5,085 bases of DNA, taken from assembly GCA_002470165.1 (NCBI GenBank), contig DKNF01000146.1, positions 1-5,085 on the forward strand, read 5' to 3'. The notes below the pieces were generated by a model. It was not told the origin of the DNA, searched no databases, and saw only the letters and a list, made by a program, of their open reading frames with translations. Below, piece after piece: positions 1 to 5,085 of the stretch. The position numbers and the translations under genes were made by a program. Every line of letters begins with the position of its first letter. The first letter of the stretch is position 1. Source of the stretch: Betaproteobacteria bacterium UBA7395 (GTDB taxonomy: Bacteria > Pseudomonadota > Gammaproteobacteria > Burkholderiales > Rhodocyclaceae).

Positions 1-161
1 TGGCGATGACCGCCAATGCCTTCGTCGATGATCGGCAGCGTTGTCTGGCCGTCGGCATGGACGATTTCATCGCCAAGCCGGTCAATCCGGATGTCCTGTT
101 CCTGATGATCAAGCGATGGTTTGACAGGACGTCCGGTCTGGCTGGCAAAGACGATAGCTGA
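1..161 (+). CDS. Response-regulator receiver (REC) domain, C-terminal fragment, probably the end of a hybrid sensor histidine kinase
   Basis: Only the last 52 codons are visible, read from base 3 (bases 1-2 belong to a cut codon) to TGA at 159-161. The peptide begins [20 protein letters not shown] and continues [10 protein letters not shown]. This is the alpha4-beta5-alpha5 end of a CheY-like receiver. T3 of the MTA motif corresponds to the conserved switch Thr/Ser, and K25 in the AKPV motif to the conserved Lys that contacts the phosphorylated Asp. The phospho-acceptor Asp lies upstream of the window. The MTANAF...[18 protein letters not shown] wording is typical of receivers attached to hybrid kinases in proteobacteria. 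The protein ends about 25 residues after the KP motif, so no output domain follows. A stand-alone receiver or a multi-receiver protein is also possible. It is separated from the next gene by 171 bp that appear to carry that gene's own promoter, so a shared operon is unlikely. Confidence 0.9.
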   Translation, partial: AMTANAFVDDRQRCLAVGMDDFIAKPVNPDVLFLMIKRWFDRTSGLAGKDDS

Positions 162-192
162 CCGCGGTTCAGCCGGCTCAGGCGACGATGCA

Positions 193-209
193 TGCACCGT
201 TCAGGTGCG
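193..209 (+). promoter_or_regulatory. NtrC-type enhancer site (upstream activating dyad)
   Basis: The bases read TGCACC-GTTCA-GGTGCG. The core 194-208 is a perfect GCACC-N5-GGTGC inverted repeat. It matches the known NtrC (GlnG) operator consensus TGCAC(C/T)-N5-GGTGCA at every fixed position except the last (G instead of A). Its centre, base 201, lies about 107 bp upstream of the transcription start predicted from the sigma-54 element at 281-297, a normal distance for an NtrC enhancer. A GC-rich dyad of this size could by chance be a small RNA hairpin. There is no U-tract after it, so it is not an intrinsic terminator of the preceding gene. Confidence 0.65.
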
Positions 210-235
210 CGCATTACGGCATCAAGCCTTCATCA

Positions 236-248
236 TGTGCGTCGCACA
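236..248. promoter_or_regulatory. Perfect 13-bp palindrome, possible operator
   Basis: TGTGCG-T-CGCACA has 6-bp arms and a single central base. It sits between the NtrC-type site and the IHF site, centred about 66 bp upstream of the predicted transcription start. The half-sites run GTGC...GCAC, opposite in orientation to the NtrC dyad, so it is not a second NtrC site. I do not recognise the cognate factor. Confidence 0.35.
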
Positions 249-263
249 ATTGCTGGCCTTAAG

Positions 264-276
264 AATCAATGTCTTG
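264..276 (+). promoter_or_regulatory. IHF binding site
   Basis: AATCAATGTCTTG matches the IHF consensus WATCAANNNNTTR at every fixed base. It lies between the NtrC-type enhancer and the -24/-12 element, centred near -38 relative to the predicted start. There IHF bending is known to help an enhancer-bound activator touch sigma-54 polymerase. The local sequence is more AT-rich than the flanking genes, as expected for IHF. Confidence 0.55.
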
Positions 277-280
277 CAAG

Positions 281-297
281 CTGGTTCATGTCTTGCT
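281..297 (+). promoter_or_regulatory. Sigma-54 (RpoN) -24/-12 promoter
   Basis: CTGGTTCATGTCTTGCT carries the invariant GG (283-284) and GC (295-296) with exactly 12 bases between their first bases. The surrounding YTGG and TTGCW blocks are also intact. The middle of the -24 block (TTCA instead of CACG) is weaker. Setting C296 as -12 puts the transcription start near 308-310 and gives a leader of about 25 nt that contains the Shine-Dalgarno. I found no convincing sigma-70 -35/-10 pair in 162-332. Confidence 0.65.
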
Positions 298-321
298 TCT
301 GAGCTTGTCAACAATCCATCC

Positions 322-325
322 GGAG
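322..325 (+). promoter_or_regulatory. Ribosome binding site that decides the GTG start at 333
   Basis: GGAG lies 7 nt before GTG 333-335. The spacing is ideal, and the peptide from there (MSIHVALNHVTHYSYDR) begins as family members do, so the GTG start is preferred over any later ATG. Confidence 0.8.
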
Positions 326-332
326 CCAGCCC

Positions 333-3300
333 GTGTCCATCCATGTCGCACTGAATCACGTCACCCATTACAGCTACGACCGCCTGATCAACCTCGGGCC
401 GCAGATCGTCCGCCTGCGCCCCTGTCCGCATTCGCGCACGCGCATCCTGTCCTATTCGCTGAAGATCGGACCGGCGAAGCATTTCATCAACTGGCAGCAG
501 GACCCGCAGGGCAATTACCTGGCGCGCCTGGTTTTCCCGGAAAAGGCCCGCGAATTCCGCGTCGAGGTCGACCTGGTCGCCGAAATGTCGGTGATCAATC
601 CCTTCGACTTCTTCCTCGAACCGCACGCCGAGAAAATTCCCTTTGCCTATGTCGCCGAGGAACGCCACGAACTGGCGCCTTATCTCTACAAGGTCAATTA
701 TGGCCCGCTGTTCGACAAGTACCTGGCCGGCATCCCGCGCGAGGCGACGCGTAGCGTCGATTTCCTGGTTGCCCTCAATGCCCAGGTGCAGCGCGACATC
801 AGCTATACGATCCGTCTCGAACCCGGCGTGCAGACGCCGGAGGAAACCCTGGAAAAGCGCTCCGGCTCCTGCCGCGACTCGGCCTGGCTGCTGGTGCAGT
901 TGCTGCGCCATCTTGGTCTGGCCGCGCGTTTCGTGTCCGGCTACCTGATCCAGCTGACCGCTGACGTCAAATCGCTCGACGGTCCGTCGGGTCCGGAAGC
1001 CGACTTCACCGACCTGCACGCCTGGACCGAGGTGTACCTGCCGGGCGCCGGCTGGATCGGGCTCGACCCGACCTCCGGCCTGTTTGCCGGCGAAGGCCAC
1101 ATTCCGCTGGCGTGTACGCCGGAACCCTCGTCGGCGGCACCGGTCAGCGGCGCCATCGACAAGTGCGAAACCGAGTTCTCGCACTCGATGGGCGTCACCC
1201 GCATCTGGGAAGCGCCGCGCGTGACCAAGCCTTATACCGACGAGCAATGGCTGGAGATCGAGAATCTCGGCCACCACATCGACGACGAGCTCATGCGTAT
1301 GGACGTGCGCCTGACCCAGGGGGGCGAGCCGACCTTCGTCGCCGTCGACGACCCCGACGGTGCCGAATGGAATACTGCCGCGCTCGGCCCGACCAAGCGT
1401 TTCTTCGCCGCCGAGCTGTTCCATCGCCTGCGTGACAAGTACGCCCCGAACGGCCTGATGCACTTCGGCCAGGGCAAGTGGTACCCCGGCGAGCAGCTGC
1501 CGCGCTGGTCGCTGAACTGCTTCTGGCGCAAGGACGGCGAACCGATCTGGAACAACCCGGCGCTGTACGCCGACGAGCGCAAGGATTACGGCGTTACCGC
1601 CGACCAGGCCGGGCATTTCCTCAAGCGCGTCGCCGAGCGCCTGGGTGTCACCGCCGACTACGTCTTCCCCGGCTACGAGGATGTCTATTACTACATGTGG
1701 CGCGAACGGCGCCTGCCCGGCAACGTCGACCCGTTCGATTCGCGCGTGGACGACGCCTTGGAGCGCGAGCGTCTGATGAAGGTGTTCACCCAGGGCATGA
1801 CTCATGTGGTCGGTCACACCCTGCCGATCATGAAGAACGTCTACAACCAGTGGCAGACCGGGCCGTGGTTCCTGCGCGCCGAGCGCTGCTACCTGTTCCC
1901 CGGCGATTCGGCGATGGGCTACCGCCTGCCGATCGACTCGCAACCGTGGACGGCACAGAGCGACTATCCCTACGTCAATGTTCCGGATGCCGAGACTGCG
2001 ACCGACCCGCTGGCTAGCTACGCCGCCCTGCGCGCCCGCGTCAGCGGCGAAGCCGGCGTCCGCACGCCGCAGATGCAGGATCGACGTGGCGCCGCCGCCG
2101 GGATCAGCGCTGACGGCAAGGGCCGGGCCTGGGAAAAGCCGACCGACACCCGCCCGGGCTTCAAGGAATCCGCCGGCTGGATCACCCGTCTGGCGATGTG
2201 CGCCGAGCCGCGCGACGGCAAGCTCTACATCTTCATGCCGCCGACGCAGACGCTCGACGACTACCTGGAAATCGTCGCCGCCGTCGAGGCCACGGCCGAA
2301 GAGATGCAGCTGCCGGTGATCATGGAAGGCTACGAGCCGCCCTCCGACCCGCGCCTGACCCATTTCCGCGTCACCCCCGACCCCGGCGTGATCGAGGTGA
2401 ACATCCATCCGGCGCGGAGCTGGGACCAGCTGGTCGAGCAGACCACCCACCTCTACGACGCCGCTCATTTCACCCGCCTGACCACCGAGAAATTCATGGT
2501 CGACGGCCGCCATACCGGCACCGGCGGTGGTAACCACTTCGTCCTGGGCGGCGCGACGCCGAACGATTCACCCTTCCTTCGTCGGCCGGACCTGTTGAAG
2601 AGCCTGGTCGCTTACTGGCACAACCATCCCAGCCTCTCCTACCTGTTCTCCGGCCTGTTCATCGGCCCGACCAGTCAGGCGCCGCGGGTGGACGAAGCGC
2701 GCAACGACAGCCTCTACGAGCTGGAAATCGCCTTCAAGCAGATTCCGCCGGCCGGCCAGAACGTGCCGCCGTGGCTGATCGACCGCATCCTGCGCAACCT
2801 GCTCACCGACGTCACCGGCAACACGCACCGTTCCGAGTTCTGCATCGACAAGCTGTACTCGCCCGACGGCCCGACCGGGCGCCTCGGCCTGCTTGAACTG
2901 CGCGCCTTTGAAATGCCGCCGCACGCGCGCATGTCGCTGGCCCAGCAACTGCTGCTGCGGGCGCTGATCGCCCGTTTCTGGAACGAACCCTACAGCCCGC
3001 AGCGCCTGGCCCGTTGGGGCACCGAACTGCACGACCGGTTCATGCTGCCGCATTTCGTCGAGCAGGATTTCCGCGACGTGATGGAAGAAATGAGCGCCGC
3101 CGGCTACCCGTTCAAGCACGAGTGGTTTGCCCCGCATTTCGAGTTCCGCTTCCCGAAATACGGCGATTTCGCGGTCAAGGGCATCGCCTTCGAACTGCGC
3201 CATGCGCTCGAACCCTGGCATGTCATGGGCGAGGAGGGCTCGGTCGGCGGTACCGTCCGCTACGTCGATTCCTCGGTCGAACGGGTCCAGGTCAAGATCA

Positions 3301-3689
3301 GCGGCATGGCGCCCGATCGCTACATCCTGACCTGCAACGGCGAGCCGGTGCCACTGACCAATACCGGCCGCAACGGCGAGTTCGTCGCCGGGGTCCGCTA
3401 TCGGGCCTGGCAGCCGGCGTCCTGCCTGCATCCGACCATCGGCGTGCATGCGCCGCTGGTGTTCGACATCGTCGATACCTGGATGCAGCGCTCGCTCGGC
3501 GGTTGCCAGTACCACGTCGCGCACCCGGGCGGACGCAGTTTCGACACCTTCCCGGTCAATGCCTTCGAGGCGGAGAGCCGTCGTCTTGCCCGTTTCTTCC
3601 GCTTCGGCCACACGCCGGGGCGGATCGAGGTCAAGGCACCGCAGGTCAGCGCCGAGCACCCGTTTACGCTAGACTTGCGCCGTTTCTAA
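333..3689 (+). CDS. Transglutaminase-like / DUF2126 (putative amidoligase) fusion protein
   Basis: Complete 1118-residue cytoplasmic protein; no signal peptide or membrane segment is evident. Residues 1 to ~90 are the bacterial transglutaminase N-terminal domain (YDR...LGPQIVRLRP). Residues ~150-250 are the transglutaminase-like core with an intact Cys-His-Asp triad: C180 (GSCRDSAWLLV), H229 (DLHAWTEVYLP) and D245 (GLDPT). From ~300 to the end is DUF2126. It shows motifs that resemble the metal and nucleotide strands of glutamine-synthetase-like ligases: QGGEPTF (E332), DPGVIEVNIHP (D683, E688, N690), GTGGGNH (N734, H735) and LELRAFEMPPH (E855, R857, E860). Residues ~558-612 form a polar, probably disordered linker. 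Full length is normal for the family. The reaction is unproven. The family is predicted to form or rearrange peptide-like amide bonds together with an ATP-grasp partner, which is the next gene here. Start is GTG with GGAG 7 nt upstream. The gene appears to be driven by the sigma-54/NtrC-type promoter at 193-297. Domain identity is secure; substrate is unknown. Confidence 0.93.
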   Translation: MSIHVALNHVTHYSYDRLINLGPQIVRLRPCPHSRTRILSYSLKIGPAKHFINWQQDPQGNYLARLVFPEKAREFRVEVDLVAEMSVINPFDFFLEPHAEKIPFAYVAEERHELAPYLYKVNYGPLFDKYLAGIPREATRSVDFLVALNAQVQRDISYTIRLEPGVQTPEETLEKRSGSCRDSAWLLVQLLRHLGLAARFVSGYLIQLTADVKSLDGPSGPEADFTDLHAWTEVYLPGAGWIGLDPTSGLFAGEGHIPLACTPEPSSAAPVSGAIDKCETEFSHSMGVTRIWEAPRVTKPYTDEQWLEIENLGHHIDDELMRMDVRLTQGGEPTFVAVDDPDGAEWNTAALGPTKRFFAAELFHRLRDKYAPNGLMHFGQGKWYPGEQLPRWSLNCFWRKDGEPIWNNPALYADERKDYGVTADQAGHFLKRVAERLGVTADYVFPGYEDVYYYMWRERRLPGNVDPFDSRVDDALERERLMKVFTQGMTHVVGHTLPIMKNVYNQWQTGPWFLRAERCYLFPGDSAMGYRLPIDSQPWTAQSDYPYVNVPDAETATDPLASYAALRARVSGEAGVRTPQMQDRRGAAAGISADGKGRAWEKPTDTRPGFKESAGWITRLAMCAEPRDGKLYIFMPPTQTLDDYLEIVAAVEATAEEMQLPVIMEGYEPPSDPRLTHFRVTPDPGVIEVNIHPARSWDQLVEQTTHLYDAAHFTRLTTEKFMVDGRHTGTGGGNHFVLGGATPNDSPFLRRPDLLKSLVAYWHNHPSLSYLFSGLFIGPTSQAPRVDEARNDSLYELEIAFKQIPPAGQNVPPWLIDRILRNLLTDVTGNTHRSEFCIDKLYSPDGPTGRLGLLELRAFEMPPHARMSLAQQLLLRALIARFWNEPYSPQRLARWGTELHDRFMLPHFVEQDFRDVMEEMSAAGYPFKHEWFAPHFEFRFPKYGDFAVKGIAFELRHALEPWHVMGEEGSVGGTVRYVDSSVERVQVKISGMAPDRYILTCNGEPVPLTNTGRNGEFVAGVRYRAWQPASCLHPTIGVHAPLVFDIVDTWMQRSLGGCQYHVAHPGGRSFDTFPVNAFEAESRRLARFFRFGHTPGRIEVKAPQVSAEHPFTLDLRRF

Positions 3690-3690
3690 C

Positions 3691-3721
3691 CGGTTGGGCG
3701 ACGGATTTCCGTCGCCAGCCG
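3691..3721 (+). other. Stable RNA hairpin directly after the stop codon
   Basis: The core is a perfect inverted repeat, GGCGACGG (3697-3704) with CCGTCGCC (3709-3716) and an ATTT loop. Allowing one bulged G (3698), the stem lengthens to about 13 pairs from 3691 to 3721, including one G-U pair. It starts two bases after the TAA stop at 3687-3689. No U-tract follows, so it is better read as an mRNA 3'-end stabiliser or half of a double terminator than as a terminator in its own right. Confidence 0.6.
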
Positions 3722-3725
3722 AACG

Positions 3726-3752
3726 ACAGGCCGGTAGCGGCCTGTTTCTTTT
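3726..3752 (+). terminator. Intrinsic (rho-independent) terminator
   Basis: ACAGGCCG (3726-3733) pairs perfectly with CGGCCTGT (3738-3745) around a GTAG loop. The stem is 8 bp, with one further G-U pair possible at 3725/3746. A T-rich tract, TTTCTTTT (3745-3752), follows with one C interruption. It should end transcripts of the transglutaminase/DUF2126 gene. It lies inside the leader of the next gene, and the U-tract ends 6 nt before that gene's ATG. Confidence 0.85.
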
Positions 3753-3758
3753 CCTGCC

Positions 3759-5085
3759 ATGGCCCGTACACTGCTCGCCATCTATCCGCATAGTGCCCGC
3801 CGCTACGACGAAATGTTGATGGCGGATGGAGACGTGCGCCCGCACTGGCGGCGATTCTTCAACCACCTGGACGCGGTGTCGCCGGAAGACATGCACCAGC
3901 GGCTGGATTTCGCCGACCGGCGCATCCTGGAAAACGGCGTCACCTACAACGTCTATGCCGACCCGAACGGCGCCGACCGGCCGTGGGTGCTCGATCCGGT
4001 GCCGCTGATCATCCCGCCCGACGAATGGGCCGAGATTTCCGCTGCCGTGGCCCAGCGCGCGGCCCTGCTCAACGCCATCCTGGCCGATTTGTACGGCCCC
4101 CAGACCTTGCTCGCCAAGGGCCTGCTGCCGCCGGCCCTGGTCTATGGCCAGCACGGCTACCTGTGGCCGTGCCAGGGCATCCAGCCGCCGGGCGGCGTCT
4201 GGCTCCATCATTACGCCGTCGACCTGGCGCGCTCGCCGAACGGGCGCTGGTGGGTCATCGCCGACCGTACGCAGGCGCCGTCGGGGGCCGGCTACGCGCT
4301 GGAAAACCGGCTGGTCGTCTCGCGCGTCTTCCCGGAAATGTTCCGCGACCTGCACGTGCAGCATCTGGCCGATTTCTTCCGCGACCAGCAGGAAGGCCTG
4401 ACCGCGCTGGCGCCGCTCGATCCGGGCGAGCAGCCGCACATCGTGCTGCTGACGCCGGGGCCGTACAACGAAACCTATTTCGAACACGCCTACCTCGCCC
4501 GTTACCTCGGTTTTCCGCTGGTCGAGGGCCAGGACCTGACGGTGCGCGGCGACACCGTGTTCCTGAAAACCCTGCGCGGCCTCAAGCGGGTGCATGTGAT
4601 CCTGCGCCGCCAGGACGACGATTACTGCGACCCGCTCGAACTGCGCGGCGATTCGGCACTCGGCATCCCCGGCCTGATCAACGTCGCCCGGGCCGGCCGG
4701 GTGACGATTGCCAACGCGCTCGGCAGCGGCTTGCTGGCGTCCGGCGCACTGATGGGCTTCCTGCCGGCGATCTGTCGCGAACTGCTCGGCGAAAAGCTGG
4801 CCATGCCGTCGGTGGCGACCTGGTGGTGCGGCGAGAAACCGGCGCTGGAGTTCGTCAAGGAAAACTTCGACGATCTGGTGATCAAGCCGGCCTACCCGAC
4901 CCAGCGCATGGAGCCGGTATTCGGTCATGAACTGGAGGGCGAGGCGCGCGAGGAAATGCTGCGCCGGATCGAAGCCCGGCCGCATGCCTATGTCGCTCAG
5001 GAAATGGTCAATCTGGCGCAGGCGCCGACCTGGAGCCGCGCCCACGAGCGCCGCCTGATCGCCCGGCCGGTCGGTCTGCGCGCCT
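3759..5085 (+). CDS. Circularly permuted type 2 ATP-grasp protein, N-terminal part (runs off the window)
   Basis: The first 442 codons are visible with no stop before the window end. The family (DUF404/DUF407, CP_ATPgrasp_2) is predicted to use ATP to activate a carboxylate and join it to an amine. Landmarks: YDEM...RPHW (residues ~16-30), LLTPGPYNETYFEH (230-243), RRQDDDYCDPLELR (283-296), ANALGSG, then LPSVATWWCG (ending G358), and the likely nucleotide-binding Lys K376 in LVIKPAYPT. The start is fixed: an in-frame TAG lies at 3735-3737, no other start codon occurs between it and ATG 3759, and the protein opens MARTLLAIYPHSARRYDEM as expected. Oddly, no Shine-Dalgarno precedes the ATG; the leader is the U-tract of the upstream terminator. 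Family members are either about 480 residues or fused to a C-terminal alpha-E (DUF403) domain at about 830-860; the window cannot tell which. It probably works with the transglutaminase/DUF2126 protein encoded just upstream. Confidence 0.92.
   Translation, partial: MARTLLAIYPHSARRYDEMLMADGDVRPHWRRFFNHLDAVSPEDMHQRLDFADRRILENGVTYNVYADPNGADRPWVLDPVPLIIPPDEWAEISAAVAQRAALLNAILADLYGPQTLLAKGLLPPALVYGQHGYLWPCQGIQPPGGVWLHHYAVDLARSPNGRWWVIADRTQAPSGAGYALENRLVVSRVFPEMFRDLHVQHLADFFRDQQEGLTALAPLDPGEQPHIVLLTPGPYNETYFEHAYLARYLGFPLVEGQDLTVRGDTVFLKTLRGLKRVHVILRRQDDDYCDPLELRGDSALGIPGLINVARAGRVTIANALGSGLLASGALMGFLPAICRELLGEKLAMPSVATWWCGEKPALEFVKENFDDLVIKPAYPTQRMEPVFGHELEGEAREEMLRRIEARPHAYVAQEMVNLAQAPTWSRAHERRLIARPVGLRA

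Noticed and set aside
121..126. A perfect TTGACA, the sigma-70 -35 consensus.
   Set aside because: It lies inside the receiver-domain coding region and has no -10-like hexamer 16-18 bp downstream.
157..173. Inverted repeat GCTGA...TCAGC straddling the stop of the receiver gene, considered as a terminator.
   Set aside because: The arms are only 5 bp, and no T-tract follows. There is no good evidence for an intrinsic terminator of that gene.
269..296. Direct repeat ATGTCTTGC at 269-277 and 288-296.
   Set aside because: The first copy overlaps the IHF site and the second overlaps the -12 block, so the similarity is explained by those elements. A separate repeat-binding factor is not needed.
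3663..3690. Possible sigma-70 promoter (TTTACG, 16 bp, TCTAAC) for the ATP-grasp gene.
   Set aside because: Both hexamers match consensus at only four of six positions, and a transcript from it would still meet the terminator at 3726-3752.
3983..4930. A 315-codon plus-strand open reading frame in another frame.
   Set aside because: It overlaps the ATP-grasp gene, is rich in Arg, Ala, Gly and Pro as expected of a frame-shifted GC-rich gene, and has no recognisable motif.
222..5045. Three long minus-strand open reading frames of 771, 363 and 458 codons, nearly covering the window.
   Set aside because: All three lie in one frame whose codons are the exact reverse complements of the sense codons. 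Stops there need TTA, CTA or TCA in the sense genes, which this GC-rich genome almost never uses: only TCA at 2568-2570 and CTA at 3669-3671 in the main gene. Their translations are low-complexity and resemble no family I know, while the plus strand shows clear catalytic motifs.

Overview
The window is GC-rich and reads as chromosomal DNA from a proteobacterium, most likely a betaproteobacterium of the Rhodocyclales type. That assignment is inference from protein character and codon use, not from a search. Codon bias is strong: the 1118 codons of the main gene contain a single TCA, a single CTA and no TTA. All genes lie on the plus strand.

Layout: (1) positions 1-161 hold the last 52 codons of a receiver (REC) domain, probably the C-terminal end of a hybrid sensor kinase. 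(2) Positions 162-332 are a 171-bp intergenic region that looks like a complete sigma-54 promoter. It has an NtrC-type enhancer dyad (193-209), an exact match to the IHF consensus (264-276), a -24/-12 element (281-297) and a Shine-Dalgarno (322-325). (3) Positions 333-3689 encode an intact 1118-residue protein joining a transglutaminase-like cysteine enzyme (C180/H229/D245) to a DUF2126 putative amidoligase of the glutamine-synthetase-like fold. (4) Positions 3690-3758 hold two back-to-back RNA hairpins, the second a textbook intrinsic terminator whose U-tract ends 6 nt before the next start codon. (5) Positions 3759-5085 are the first 442 codons of a circularly permuted type 2 ATP-grasp protein that runs off the window.

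How the genes fit together: the transglutaminase/DUF2126 protein and the circularly permuted ATP-grasp protein belong to a widespread, poorly characterised gene neighbourhood. Comparative genomics predicts it makes or edits peptide-like amide bonds, with partners such as alpha-E (DUF403), a further transglutaminase-like protein and the proteasome-like Anbu peptidase. Those partners, if present here, lie beyond position 5085. The new element in this window is the control region: the sequence predicts that the system is switched on by NtrC and sigma-54, meaning under nitrogen limitation. A terminator between the two partner genes suggests that the downstream gene is made at a lower or separately controlled level.
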